Positions 1 to 11,716 of a stretch of 64,000 bases of DNA are shown here, piece after piece. The position numbers were made by a program, and so were the translations under genes. Origin of the DNA: Polytrichum commune (taxonomy: Eukaryota; Streptophyta; Polytrichopsida; Polytrichales; Polytrichaceae); NCBI GenBank assembly GCA_950295325.1, contig OX485808.1:11162501-11226500 (forward strand), read 5' to 3'. The number at the start of each line of letters is the position of its first letter. Position 1 is the stretch's first letter. The notes under the pieces were generated by a model. The model had not been told where the DNA came from. It searched no databases and saw nothing but the letters and a program-made list of their open reading frames with translations.

Positions 1-51
1 TTCGCACGTATATTGTTACTCCAACCAATGACTACCCCCCCCCCCCCCGAG
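1..51. mobile_element. Right end of a hAT-like MITE with poly-C terminus
   Basis: The first 51 bases match the right end of the complete element at 2346-2687: the same TTCGCACGTATATTG block, then CTCCAACCAATGACTA, then a long C run ending in CGAG. The element is cut by the window edge, so its left end and target duplication cannot be seen. Confidence 0.6.
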
Positions 52-2345
52 GTTATGAAAAGGCAGGGGAATCACGGTAAAATGATATATTATTATGCAT
101 GGGTGCAAAGGGTTGGGACAACATACCATACTAGTTTTATACATTGTGCAAGTACATCCAAGAAGAGATCAATTAATGTATACGAGCGTACCTCTCATTC
201 ATTGAACATTAAAGCTTTGAAATAGTACATATGCAGCTCGGAGGTTATTGTTTTTAGTTGACTTGCCACGGAAAATAGTTTTAAAGACCACGAATCAACG
301 TATACAAGATCAATTGAGTTGAATGACGACAAACCTCTAAGGTGCCAAGTTTTGTTGCTGGATGGATGAGAGGTACGCTCGTATACGATAATTCCCTCTC
401 TCCCACAAACAATAACCAAATTTACAGCGGTTAGAGTGGTCATATCATATCAATTATGTGCAAGTAGTTTTAGCAAACAACAACTAAAAAACTAACAATT
501 AAGTCCACTTTTAAAAACGTAAGACATTAAACTTAAAGGCCTAACCCACCTGACTCTATTTCTAGGGTTCTTAACACCTACATGGTGTTAGTTTATTGTC
601 CCTATACTTGTAGGTAGAGCACCATATGATTGGCCGAGTGTTGGTTTTAATTAACGGTGAAATTTTGCACCATATTTGTCAACGCTGGTATCACTATTCG
701 TTTGGTCTTGTGCGTAGCTTATTGAATATTGGGTTAGGATTCAACTTCGAGGAAGATTTGTTAGAGTGATCATATCATATCAATTATGCATAGGTATTTT
801 TAGCAAGCAACAACTCAAAAAAAGTTAAGTCCACTTTTGAAAACCTAAGACACTAAACTTAAAGGCCCACCCCACTTGACTCTATCTCTAGGGTTTTTAA
901 CACCCACATGGTGTTAGTTTACTGCCCCTATACTTGTAGGTAGAGCACCATATGATTGGCTGAGTGTCGGTATTAATCAACGGTGAAATTTTGCCAGCCT
1001 TAACTTTCACAATGAGAGCAGTTGCGAGTTTTAAGCAACCAACTACTTGCTTCAGGCTATGAGGACACACATAGGATGCCTCCCAACGGGAAAACTTTGG
1101 AGGCTTCACAATGCCACCACAAGGAGTCGCACTTTGCACTGCTTTCGTTGAAATCTTCACACTCCATTTGAAATGGCAAATCCCAACAATTCATGGTGTT
1201 TTGGTGGCACATCTCTAGTGCAACATGCCTTCACAACACTTAATACAGGTAATGGCTACCACCCTTTTCCTTTTTCAGTTTTTTGTCACTCACAATCTAG
1301 CCTTCAATGTACAATTGCTTGTAATTTGCATAGGAGAATGCTCATCGAAGTGCACGTCACCTTTCACTATGTCATCTCGACCACTCTCAAACGCCACTCA
1401 CTACATGAATTCCTCATGCCCTTGCATGATTTGCCTCCTCCGGCATTCCAACCTCTCATTCATTGCGGCTTATGTCTCACTCCCTTCCTCTTCAAAGATT
1501 ATGCTTATGAGAACTTACTGTTTAAAATCCCAAAACTACATTGCATAACTATTAGGCCATCGTTGAATCAATCTTAGGGGTTTTTTTTTGTTGCCATGCA
1601 ATGTTTGGTCATTCACCTTTGCTTCCATCTCTAACCAAGGGTATGGTGCTCTTAGTTTGCTACCAATGCCTATTTTGGTCACTCACCTTGGTTTTCATCT
1701 TTGCTTGAGGTTATCAAGTCAAGACTTTGTGCTCTCAATTCCTTTAGCATGATGTGTGACTTGCCAAAAGGCTCGAACTTCAACCAATTAATTCTTAACC
1801 TCAACCTCTCTATCTTCACACAAGTGTTAGTCTTTGGTATTGGGCAATACCCACTATCTCTCATTTGTCATTCATTTCCTTATAATTGATTATGTTTTAT
1901 CACTTGGATTGAAAGTAACATCAAACAAATTTGCACAATGTTCCGGAGAAACTTTTACCTTGTCACTAAAGAATGCCACTCATACAAAGGCTCATCCTAC
2001 ACCCCCCCCCCCCCAAACCTCACCCACTACGTAGAACAAACCGAAGCATGCTCTATATATAGTAGTCAAAACTTGTATGAGCAGTGATGAAAATATAGAT
2101 ACAAAGTATTTTTATTTTTCCTCTAATTTATACAATATTTATATGTTGGTTTGTATAATATATGTACCATTGAATCCAATGTATGGTTAGAGAATGTACA
2201 ATATATGAACGTACATTTGTTCAACATCATAGACCTTGAAATGAAAGAACGTGATCATTTGAAGAATAATCCAAAGAACTCGGTTTAGGGGATTAAGTTG
2301 GTCACATCATTGACTTATGAAGGTAATATATATAAAGACTTAGGG
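52..2345. other. Intergenic, no gene recognised
   Basis: Short open frames here lack any protein-like pattern. The stretch holds an old tandem duplication (separate entry), a second small duplication around 1600-1690 with repeated 'ggtcactcacctt' wording, and a 14-base C run near 2000. Nothing else is interpretable. Confidence 0.5.
432..995. repeat. Diverged tandem duplication, ~325-bp period
   Basis: Bases about 432-670 and 757-995 are two diverged copies in direct orientation. Both contain 'atcatatcaattatg', 'taaacttaaaggcc', 'acatggtgttagttta', 'tacttgtaggtagagcacc' and 'caacggtgaaattttgc' in the same order. The offset is about 325 bp. No coding content is visible. Confidence 0.75.
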
Positions 2346-2687
2346 CTCGGGGGGGGGGGGGGGCAGTGTGTTAAAAAGTTAAGGATATAGGTGCGAACAA
2401 CCATTATTTTATAGGGGGGTATTACTTTCAATTCTTTTTTTTTCACATGCTATCATTATGTAAATTTCTACTTTGGGTTAATAGAAAAATGGCTTGCATT
2501 ACTTATAATTCCAAATTACCTATTATTCCATACCCTATAGTACTTTAAAGATGTCCAATGCCATTTTTGATACCCTATATTACTCTTAAGTCCATTTATA
2601 ATTTTTAGCCCCCATGTTTTTAAAACACCCTATCATTTGTTCGCACGTATATTGCTACTCCAACCAATGACTACCCCCCCCCCTGAG
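2346..2687. mobile_element. hAT-like MITE, 342 bp, 8-bp target duplication
   Basis: A complete short element with inverted ends: CTCGGGGG... on the left and ...CCCCCTGAG on the right. Subterminal GGTGCGAAC on the left mirrors GTTCGCACG on the right. It is flanked on both sides by the same 8-bp word ACTTAGGG (2338-2345 and 2688-2695). An 8-bp duplication is typical of hAT transposons, so a non-autonomous hAT derivative is inferred. It carries no coding capacity. The G/C homopolymer directly inside each terminus is unusual. Confidence 0.75.
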
Positions 2688-3543
2688 ACTTAGGGTCTCC
2701 ATTCAAGTACAAGAATCACCATTAAAATACAAAATGTTCCAAGCAAGTTTATTCCTTTGTATAAGGTAGGCACGTCATGATGTTGACAAATATGGGTCCA
2801 TCAACATATCCCATGTTATTCAATGGTAATAATGGACGACACATGAATGAGAGTACATAGCCAAAACTTGATGTATCTTTAATATGGATTGTCTTTCACA
2901 TGATCTAGTGAATCATTACTCATGGAGGTGGTATGAAAACACTTATGGCTTACCATAATATTATATAATATGTAGATTTATTAATATTAGTGATAGAAGA
3001 AAATCGAATTCAAGGTGAATTAAAGATAGAATAAAATCAATTTGAAACCATTTTTCATTCAAGGGCCCAAACATCTTTGTGAACCAAGGCAAGATTTAAG
3101 TTGTCGACGTAGGTCATCACCATGGTCCTGAAGGGGGACATGTTAATTATAAACCTCATCACCATTGCTCAGGGAGTGCACTATTCATTAAAACCAAGCA
3201 TCATGTGCGTGCATGCCCCTTATTAAAATACCCCTGTATACATTTTATTTTTGCTAAAATCAAGCAATATACTTACAAATCTCATTGCTTCAAAATACAT
3301 TTCCATACGTACACAAGGGTCCAAAAACAAATACAGAAATTGTATATAACATAGGTACAAATGTTTGGAAATGCAAAAATATGGCCCTATTATATGTATA
3401 ATATCAAAACATGGATTTTTAGTTATAAAGTCGTTACTTAGTGGATGAAAAAACACATGATTCTTGGTCCAGGTCTGACTTGAACGCGTAAACGCGTACT
3501 TTACATATATTTTTCTATAGCCTCGTGTATATCTACTTCTTGC
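2688..3543. other. Intergenic, nothing recognised
   Basis: AT-rich sequence between the hAT-like MITE and the Harbinger relic. No open frame here resembles a protein and no clear repeat was seen. Confidence 0.5.
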
Positions 3544-4882
3544 TTAATAGCAATATGTCTCTTGTACGTACATTTTGTACATGCTTGTTTTAAATAATAC
3601 CCCTTTTGTGCACCCACGTGTATAAATACAGTACTTGAAGAGTGCACTCCCTGGGCACCATTGTCTTCCTCCCCGGAAAGAATTGAGTCTTTCGTTGTCG
3701 ACAAGCTCAAGCAAACGTTTGGCATCAATTTCACCTTGATTTAATAAAGCATTGTGCAAGATTATGCATGTGGTAAAGACATTGGGAAGATATTTGAGGT
3801 TTAAATTGGTTTTGCCCTCTAATTCACTCCAAGTTTCTTTTAGAACACCAAATGCATTATCCACAACCCCTCCACCCCCTTTGTAACTTATGGTTGTATA
3901 ATGATTCAAGAATAGTTGGATTTTGAGAGCAGTGGGGAACCATCAATTGTGACATCAAGGGGTGGTACCCTAACTCACCCAAAAGGTAGCGGGGTACCCG
4001 TCCATTCCAATAGAAACATCAAACAAACTTTCATTTCGTGCTAAGTGATATAGATTATATCAATACAACATATGTGTATCATTTGTTGATCTTGGCATAC
4101 CCAAAAATAAGTCCAAAATCCTCATACGGCAATCAACTACAGTTTGGCAGTTAATAAAGTACCAATGTGTTTTGAAGTAAAAATAATCTTATGGCCCACC
4201 CTTGGTTTAGTGATGGCAATGTGAGTTCCATCAATTGCCCCCCCAACTGCAAGAAGCCCCTACAACCGTTTGAATTCATGTTCGGTTTGGACCAACCTAG
4301 CACCAATTGGCCTGGTAATTTCATGCCTAAGTACCACGTTGATTGCATGACAAGTGCCTTGTATGATACTAGACATGGTAGAGGTCCCAAATGCAAACAA
4401 TTTAGAGCATAGTTGCATACTAGAACCTTGAGCTAACTTCAAGAGGGTATAAGAAACTCTAATCATCACCAAAATTGCTAATCTACATATGATATTTTGG
4501 CGTTGGATATGGGGGCGTAAAAACTTAGATAACCTAAAAACACTTGCTTTGATTATCCAAAAGAGGAAAATCCATCTATAATCATCATATTCATAAAGCA
4601 CAAATTGTGAAAACCATACGGTGGACCGTGGTTAACCCAAAATCCTCAATCATGATCAATAAATGAGATGGAGTGGCATAACTGAAAGACATGAAGGGCC
4701 ATAAGTGCGATCATTTTAGTAGCATGGATGTGTCTTCCCAACTCGTCGACATCCGTATTTGCTCCTAAAGAACTTGGTTGCTCTATCACCAAACTTGTGA
4801 ACTTACATAGAGAATCATGCACATTCAACAAGAGAAATAGAAGAGAAGATACAAATGCCAAAAACTTCGTGGGGGTCTTCAA
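3544..4882 (-). pseudogene. PIF/Harbinger transposase relic
   Basis: Translating the minus strand from about 4640 down to 3570 gives, in order, the usual Harbinger transposase landmarks. These are a helical region containing 'RLAILVMIR..YTLLKLAQGSS', then 'VGGAIDGTHIAITKP' (first catalytic Asp), then 'YLLGELGYHPLM' (normally GDsGY), then 'DNAFGVLKETWSEL' and 'LPNVFTTCIILHNALLNQG'. The reading frame shifts near 4260 and again around 3900-4100, so no single frame encodes the protein. The second acidic position reads E in place of D, and the residue before the AFG motif reads D in place of E. The enzyme is therefore probably dead even if reassembled. Upstream frames to 4882 may be the decayed N-terminus. 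Terminal inverted repeats were not located. Confidence 0.8.
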
Positions 4883-5400
4883 ACCACATCATTTCTACTA
4901 ACAACATGAATTAGGAATACGTTGTTAAATTGGCATGGCATAACAACTCTATGTATGAAAGACAGTATGTAATACTAATTTGGTAAAGAAGTTGATATTA
5001 CACGTGCAAGTATGAGGTTTCCAAAAACTTTAGAAGTAAAGCCTAAATCCGTTCAATAAGTCATGATTACATACTCTTATTAATCAAAATTCCATAACTG
5101 CAAAATTGAAATACTTACACTGGAATCGGAAATTGTGATGTTGAGAGGGGTAAAGTAACACAGAAAAAGAGAATGGTGGCAATCAAGGGTTGTCATCTAT
5201 GAGGTAATATTTGCATAGTAGTTTGTGGAAAATAGATTTTGGGCAAAAGAGGAAGGTATATATACACAATCTTGCCATTTTTGTTTAATTGTTTGGTTAA
5301 CAGAAACACAGAAAGGAGGATTTGAGTTTTGAATTGGAATTTCGATGTTGGTTTTGGAATGTGATTCATTAGATGTTTAGGGTCCGAGTACAGCACATAA
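4883..5400. other. Intergenic, nothing recognised
   Basis: AT-rich spacer between the Harbinger relic and the LINE fragment. It may include the eroded end of the transposon, but no inverted terminus could be found. Confidence 0.4.
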
Positions 5401-5966
5401 GTGGTTGTAGAGTTTGAAGTTGGCAGAGTAGTGTCTGAGTTGATGGATTTGAGTGCAGCTTGTTTTCAACATAGTAAGAAGATATCGGTGGAACACAGGT
5501 TCTACAGTTGTTCCCTTGCTCAACATGTGTGGAGATACGTTGCTAACATCATTTGGCAACTCTTCGTCCAAAAAAGGGAATTTCGGCATGTGCAAGTCCT
5601 TTTTTTTATGTTGCAATGTCTTTTTGATCAACCTTTGTCTAAAACACTTAAACGGTTTGGTCGCATTTGGTTCTTCTTAAGAAGTTGTCTTCCGTGGATC
5701 ATCTGGCGGCAACGGAATGATCTAATTTTTAATAAATTGCAATGGCCCATGAGAAAACACGTCAAATCATTTGGGATGCCTTGCAAGATTACGGGAGGAT
5801 CGAATGGAAACGGACGCTTAGGGACTTGGAAAAAACCCAGGATGTGGCCTACCATGACATTCTTAACAAATTTGATTTGACTTGGGGGGTCAAAGGTCTT
5901 ACTATGACTTGGAGCAACTTAGTCATTACTGGGAAGGATAGGCCTCATATGAGCATTATTTCTTGA
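5401..5966 (+). pseudogene. LINE reverse-transcriptase C-terminal (zf-RVT) fragment
   Basis: The plus strand encodes 'EHRFYSCSLAQHVWRYV', then about 55 residues later 'LPWIIWRQRNDLIFNK'. This is the layout of the zf-RVT region at the C-terminus of plant LINE polyproteins: a degenerate Cys/His cluster, a VW pair, then W.IW..RN..iF. Near 5742 the frame shifts and the protein continues as 'KTRQIIWDALQDYGRIEW...' to about 5965. The reverse transcriptase and endonuclease parts are absent, so this is a truncated, frameshifted insertion. It differs from the RNase H-bearing LINEs at 44 and 61 kb. Confidence 0.75.
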
Positions 5967-6250
5967 TTTCCACTCATGTTGCACTGTTTCGGCCTGGGTG
6001 GTTGTATTTTAGGTTCTTTTTGCAATTGAATTTTCAATTTGTGCCCCCCCCCCAAAAAAAACAAAAACATAGTAAGAAGAAGGTCCTCCGGGCACACACA
6101 TATCCTCCAGCATTGTTGTCTATCATTGTGCTTTGTATTGTACGGCATGGGTTTAGCTAGTTACATGGGGAGGATTACACCGGCCACACAAGATCCAACA
6201 ATTGGTCAAAGAGGTTGAGTGTGCAACTGAGAGTTGTTGGCATAATCTGA

Positions 6251-6741
6251 GGGCCGCTTCACACTGTGGCCGTCCAAGTTGAGAGGCCATGGGATTGAGT
6301 GGCCAAACTTTGTTGAGAGTCCAAAGAAATGAACTAAAAATAGCCAATAAAATGTAGTAATTGGAGCCTTCGGCCATGCATAGTGTGAAGCCTCCAAAGG
6401 CCAAACCCAAAGTCCAAACCCATCCCATGAAGAAGGAGCATCCCACTTTATTCCTTGCCCAAAACAACTCCTCCAATCTAACGGCCAAGATCTTGTCAAT
6501 GTATGATTTTTTTATGAAAAAAAAATTGATGGCCTCTCAACCATAGTTTGGATTTCCATTCCCATCTGACCCAAACTTCCAGAGTCCATCGCCTTCTTCA
6601 AAAAATAATCATTTAAAATTATAACATCCTTTGGACTTTGGCCTTAGTATGAAGGGTCGAAAGACCAAACTCTTGGTTTCTTGCAATCTCATTGGTGGAA
6701 ATCAACGGACTCTCGAGCTTCGGCCATAGTGTGAAGCACCT
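6251..6741. mobile_element. Harbinger-type MITE, ~490 bp, imperfect ends
   Basis: The left end reads GGGCCGCTTCACACTGTGGCCG. The right end is an imperfect inverted copy, CGGCCATAGTGTGAAGC followed by ACC, and TGA/TGA flanks both sides. An extra right-end-like copy sits inside at about 6368-6392, suggesting a nested or recombined element. The GGGCC..TTCACAC terminus matches the better preserved element at 51,273-51,771. It has no coding capacity. Confidence 0.55.
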
Positions 6742-8632
6742 CTGATTACACAAACTGGTTATAAAATTCTGTGGCCACACAGATTGGTTATAATCTCCAA
6801 ACGAGGGCAACATTTGTCACCCAAGCACATTAGTTCGTTGTGCAAGCAAGGTCTGTTTATTTTAGAACATAAAATTATCAGAGAACGAGGGGGGGGGGGG
6901 GGAGGTTTGTGAACCTGGAGTTTGGATTTTGCAGGTGTTATCGAATGTTGAGTCCCATCAAAATTGCAAGCAAATTGTGGAAGTTCAGTGGCGGAGAAGG
7001 AAAGCTGAATGGGGCGAGGGACTACTGGACTATTGAGAGAAAAACGTGCCAAAAATTGAGAAGGTTGGTATTGCTGGACAAGCCCTGTATGAACCCTCTT
7101 TAAAACAAGCCACATGTAAGAAAGCAGATTAGGATAAAACCGACTGTAAATACCAAGGCCTCATAATAGCCAGTAAAAGACCTCAGAATGTGTGAACAGG
7201 GCCAACCCTACAAACCCGGCCAGTTTCAACGTTTAGAAACGGTGGAACCAAAAGTCAAGTAAGGTTGGGCTTTAAGCCACATATATTATTTTTACATGAA
7301 TTATGTCATTTTAAAGATGTTTACTCTTGCCATTTTGAAGTGCGCCTCAAACACTTCAGAATACTTCTTCACAATTATTCTCAAGTCCATCATCGGCTTT
7401 CTACATTTTTTGGGGGGATGAAAGCTATACGTCATCCCATAACATTATTCAATTGTCATCAACCGTTTCATTCTAATAATATAAAGTGATAATGTTTCAT
7501 CCAAATCTCACTTATTTTCAAGTTGAATCTACGTACTGACTGACCAATATTCGTAAGATATAATTCTAGCACCTTACATTACATTTTTCCAGCCCCACCC
7601 AACCTAGTCACCCAACTAAATAATGTTATGCCACAATTAACGTAAATGAAGTTGATGCAAACTTTGGTATGACATGCCATGACATCTTTATTTGGCATGT
7701 ACAAATTCTTTCGGGTCAATACTGAGATGATATAAGGTGGGCATACTCAGAAAAATCAACATATATATAACCTGAAACCAGCACTATGTCTGGTTTATAG
7801 TCGTCTCTTACTTAATCTAAACTTTTGTATATCTCTTGGCATTCTTAGTCTCGTCAAATCTGCCCATTGAGTTTCCTCCTGCCGTGTTGCTGGTAGTCAC
7901 TTATGTAATTTCTCTACCCATTTCTATAATCTTCCAGCTTGCATTGCCGCGCCACATAGACTTAGAAACGGATGATTGGTGAAGTAAAAAGTTTGTGAGA
8001 TTTCCTACCCGGATGCCTAGTTTCTGTCGCTCTGCTCCTTTATGAATGTCTGATCTAATTCTCAGGGTTAATGGGTATGCAGAATATATCATCACTCCCC
8101 GCAACAATTTACTTTCTTCACTGTCGCACTGAATGGGTGGATGTGTGTTTCCAATGGTATGAGGGGTTACAAGATCTTCAAACTCAACTTGAAGATGCAT
8201 GTGATGCAACTAGTGTCAGATTGAGTCATTTTGTAGTGTTGTTGGCCTGTCATTCCCATAATTTCGGTAGTGAGTTGATAATAGTTGGTGTGGGTTCTGT
8301 TTTGTGCCCATTTTGTGGAAGCCCCGTACTCATCAAGGCTATGGTGGCGCAAGAGCAGGGATCGAGTGTCGTGGAGGTCATTTCTGAAGAATCTAAGCGC
8401 GATGTCGCAACATTAATTCACCCCCAGAGCTAGGAGTTTCAAAGCTCTCAACTTCTTTCCTTGCTGCTGGCCAGGTTGAATCAGGGAACGATGGGTCACA
8501 TGCCTCCACATCATCAGACTTACATGTTACTCTTTGGCCCAATAGATTGAAGCTTCCAAAATTCACTGGAGCGAGCTGGCAGCATCGGTGAGTGTCGGGA
8601 TGGATGAAAGGGATATTTAGGCGAACTATAGA
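6742..8632. other. Intergenic, with a poly-G tract
   Basis: Contains a run of about 13 G near 6889. Around 8060-8430 the plus strand has coding-like stretches ('DLQTQLEDACDATSVRLSHF') that could be the eroded N-terminal part of the kinase pseudogene downstream; this is not demonstrable by eye. Nothing else was recognised. Confidence 0.35.
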
Positions 8633-9485
8633 ATGTTTGAAATTCTTCAGCCTAAGCAGTGGGGTGGTTTCTGTTCCACCAACAATGGTCGTTTGGTGGT
8701 TGGCAAGAAGATTAGAGAGGGAGCACAGGCAAACATCTTCGAAGCGGAATGGATCACATGGCCTAGTGGCACATCCAGATTCGAAGTGGTGATGAAGGAA
8801 TCAAGGGAAATCACTCCCTTGAATCCAAGATATTCTGCAGAAGGAATGGCCCCAAGATATGCTTCGGAACAGCCGCCAAGGACCCTAATTGAGTGCTGGT
8901 GGCAACTCATTCAGCTCCATATGGGGCGGACAATGCTGAATAATGGAAGGTTTGCATTCTGGATAGAGAAGTGTCGGGGAGATCCGAGGAAAATTATTCA
9001 GCAGATTAATCAAGTCCCACCCTTCTTGGATTGTGATTGAAGCCATCATGAGAGACATTGCCAAAGGGATGTGTTGGTTTCTCCACTCCACAAGGGAAGA
9101 CTGCAACATGATTTGTCGCAGCCAAGGCCCCTGCCGGCGTACTTTTGAATGGTATCGGATTATAAATGCTCAGTTGGGTTCAGGGGACGTGGTTTTGAGG
9201 GGCACCAGAAAATTTGTTGGGACAAAAATACTCCAATTTTGGAGAACACCGGAACCTTCATTCTTTGTCCACCGAGAAATCGGTTGTAAGTATATAGTTT
9301 TGCAGTGGCTTGTTACGAAGTCATAACTGGACAGATTCCGCTCCAGGACATTGATGTGCGAGCCAGTATGATGTTGTCCTTGATGGTGCAAGACCAAATC
9401 TACCTCGATATGTCAAACCTCAGATGAGGGCATTGCTAAATAGCTGTTGGATTAGGGATCCATTGGAAAGACCTACATTTTAATT
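8633..9485 (+). pseudogene. Decayed protein kinase
   Basis: Reading across three frames recovers ordered kinase subdomains. A nucleotide-loop region 'GRLVVGKKIREGAQANIFEAEW' is followed by a 'VMKES' strand. Next come 'FAFWIEKCRGDPRKII', 'IMRDIAKGMCW' with an extra base pair before the 'LHS' that should follow, and a mangled catalytic loop near 9110-9140. After that are a '..GFWRAPE..'-like segment near 9195 with frame errors and 'YSFA.ACYEVITGQIPLQ' near 9295-9340. The last is 'ARPNLPRYVKPQMRALLNSCW', ending in 'RDPLERPTF' near 9480, which is kinase subdomain XI. The catalytic HRD and DFG cores are destroyed, so the gene is non-functional. The kinase subfamily is uncertain. Confidence 0.75.
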
Positions 9486-9756
9486 AGATATTAAGAAAAT
9501 TCAACCAGTTCAACATCGCGGACCAACAGTCACAATCTAGTCATGTTTTCCTTCCGGAACATGACTAGATGTCTTAGCAACTGACCCTCCTTATATTTCC
9601 AGGAAGCAGTTGCGGATTGTTCAGTGATTGATTGGAGATGCAAGCAATCCTGACAAATCGAAGACGAAATTCTGAATTGGTCAGTCCTGACAGGATCAGT
9701 GGTGTTCGCATGTAAAAAACTTGCAGAAATTCCATCTTCTGAATAAAACTTTGTGG

Positions 9757-10222
9757 TTCTTATTGAACCTACCTGGAGTTACTTGAGGATGTTTTGATGT
9801 GGCCAAATGGCTTCTGAAATACTAGTATTTAACACGTGTTTGTTGCATTCTAGGGTTGCAAATGTTATGGATGTTAGATATGCGAGGAAAAATGGATAAA
9901 CTAGCACAAATGTTGGGTGTGGAATATCTAATGAAATTTCTTCCAGAATTCTAGTGGGCGTAGCATGTTGAGCTGGAATTCTGACTTCATGAGGTTGTGG
10001 TCTTTCCTCCCATGGACCTAGTAATATGTTTTGTTAGAATGCCATGGACCCAATTGAAGTTGTGAATTGGATGGGCAACTAGGGGTTAGGATCTGTATAC
10101 ACATCCAATGTGGTTCTTATATAACCTACCTGGAGTTACTTTAGGGATGTTTTGATGTGGCCAAACAGCATCTGTAATACTAGTATTTAATATGCATTTG
10201 TCACATTCTAGGAACTTTGCAA
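9757..10222. repeat. Two diverged copies of a ~110-bp segment, 350 bp apart
   Basis: Bases 9757-9868 and 10107-10222 share 'ttgtggttcttat', 'acctacctggagttact', 'gatgttttgatgtggccaaa' and 'atactagtatttaa' in order. This indicates a local duplication downstream of the kinase relic. Non-coding as far as can be seen. Confidence 0.7.
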
Positions 10223-10469
10223 ATAATGCGGATTTATATATGCAAGAACTCGTCTAGACTGTCAGGTACAGTTCTGACAGGAAGTTTAGTTTTTGAGAAA
10301 GCTCTGATGAACTGGGTAAGCATAAAAAAATTTCTAATCACTTGTTGCACAATAATTTTGTCCAAATACAAATTCTTCTCAGCACTCTTATGGTTGTGTT
10401 CATGCAACATGCAGGAAATACAGTAAACAAACTAGCCTCAGTGGAGGAGTGAGTTAAGAACAATTCTCG

Positions 10470-10840
10470 ATGGAGATCAGGAGGGTTGGGGAAGTTGATG
10501 CTGAAGAGGCAAAGCGGAAGTTGAGGAATTTAAAGGAAGTGGCCATGTCATTTAAACCAATGGTAGAGTTGGCAAAAAAGAGTCTTGGGGAGGCGTGTAT
10601 CCTATCAAGGAGTTTTTTTTTTTGCTTGGAACAGAGACCTCATTCACAGAGACCTCAAGCGCCCTAAGGCATCTAGTAAGCTTCGAAGTGATGCCAAGGA
10701 GGGAGATTGTATTGTTGAAGGGAAAGATTTAGGGACCTTCTGTTGACATTTCTCATTTATTAATCGACTGCCCAATAGCCGTAATGGACCTAGTGGAGAG
10801 CAAGCTCTGATGAATTAAGTAATTAAGCATGACTGACTTC
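10470..10840 (+). pseudogene. Unidentified decayed coding block
   Basis: The plus strand reads 'GEVDAEEAKRKLRNLKEV..SFKPMVELAKKSLGE' and then, after a frame change in a ten-base T run near 10612, continues as '..AWNRDLIHRDLKRPKASSKLRSD'. That second stretch runs on to about 10830 with one stop. A similar 'KALMN' exon-end followed by a GTAAG donor-like site occurs at about 10300-10320, so the block may be partly duplicated. The amino-acid pattern is coding-like, but I do not recognise the protein. The HRDLK string alone is not enough to call a kinase. Confidence 0.35.
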
Positions 10841-11716
10841 GAATTGCTTGTTGCACAGATGTTTTTTTCCAATCGTGAATACGTAGTATTCTCAGTATGT
10901 GGAGTGTCTTCGTATTCTTCTTCTTCTTATGTCACTTGTTGAATTGTTGGTGTATGGACCTAGCACATTGTCCAGGAAGGTCAAGTGGGAGGTTGACATG
11001 TGAAGATGGATCAAGCATTATGATATTATAGATTTCTCATTTGAGGATTTGTTCTAAACCCTAAACCCTCACTACTGAGTTTCTTGAGAATTAATGTCTC
11101 ACTAAACCCTCATTAATGAATTTCTTGAGACATTAGTTGGACTGTGAGGGGTTTAGACAAGACAAGTCTCAAATGTCTACTTCAAGACATTGCCCAGACA
11201 TTCAGTATAAGTATGTCTAAATTGAGACATTTTCATGTATTAACATTAACTGGACCAGCTGGTGAAACTGGTTGTTTACTACTCTTTGCAACATCCCCAC
11301 TTGCCGTAATCACATTCGTCCATCTTCCGTAGAGATGGGTTGCTAATATTGGTTGATTCTTGGATTGGATCTTTGATCCTCTTTCAGCCTTTTGGAAGAG
11401 ATCCAAGTGTTGTATTATTCTTATTAGCTTGATGTCAGATGTGAGGCTCATCAAATCTCATATTAATCTAATAACTTATCGAATGGTGCGTGGCTATTCA
11501 ACATCTTGCTCAAGCTCACGACTATTTCCTTGTATAAAAAATTCATCCATGATCGGCACAGCCCTTCCCTCTCAAAGGGACCTTTCCAAATACAAATCTA
11601 AGTCCCAAAACAATACAAAAGAGTTATGGTGTGGCTTAACCCCCAATTTAGAAGAAGTAGATCCCCGACACTTCTAGTCCCTGAATTTACAAACCTATCC
11701 TTCTTGTTGCAACAAG
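10841..11716. other. Intergenic with short local repeats
   Basis: About 10890-11010 shares wording with the dispersed repeat at 58,920-59,020 ('atgtggagtgtc', 'cttcttctta', 'aaggtcaagtgg'). Near 11,055-11,130 there are two telomere-like CCCTAAA-type words and a small 'tttcttgaga' duplication. No gene was recognised. Confidence 0.45.

Noticed and set aside
10635..10665. LIHRDLK string suggesting a second kinase catalytic loop
   Set aside because: No other kinase subdomain surrounds it and the asparagine expected a few residues later is missing; treated as part of an unidentified decayed coding block.
11055..11072. Telomere-like CCCTAAA words (also near 38,195)
   Set aside because: Only two adjacent units each; common in plant leaders and by chance, so not an interstitial telomere array.
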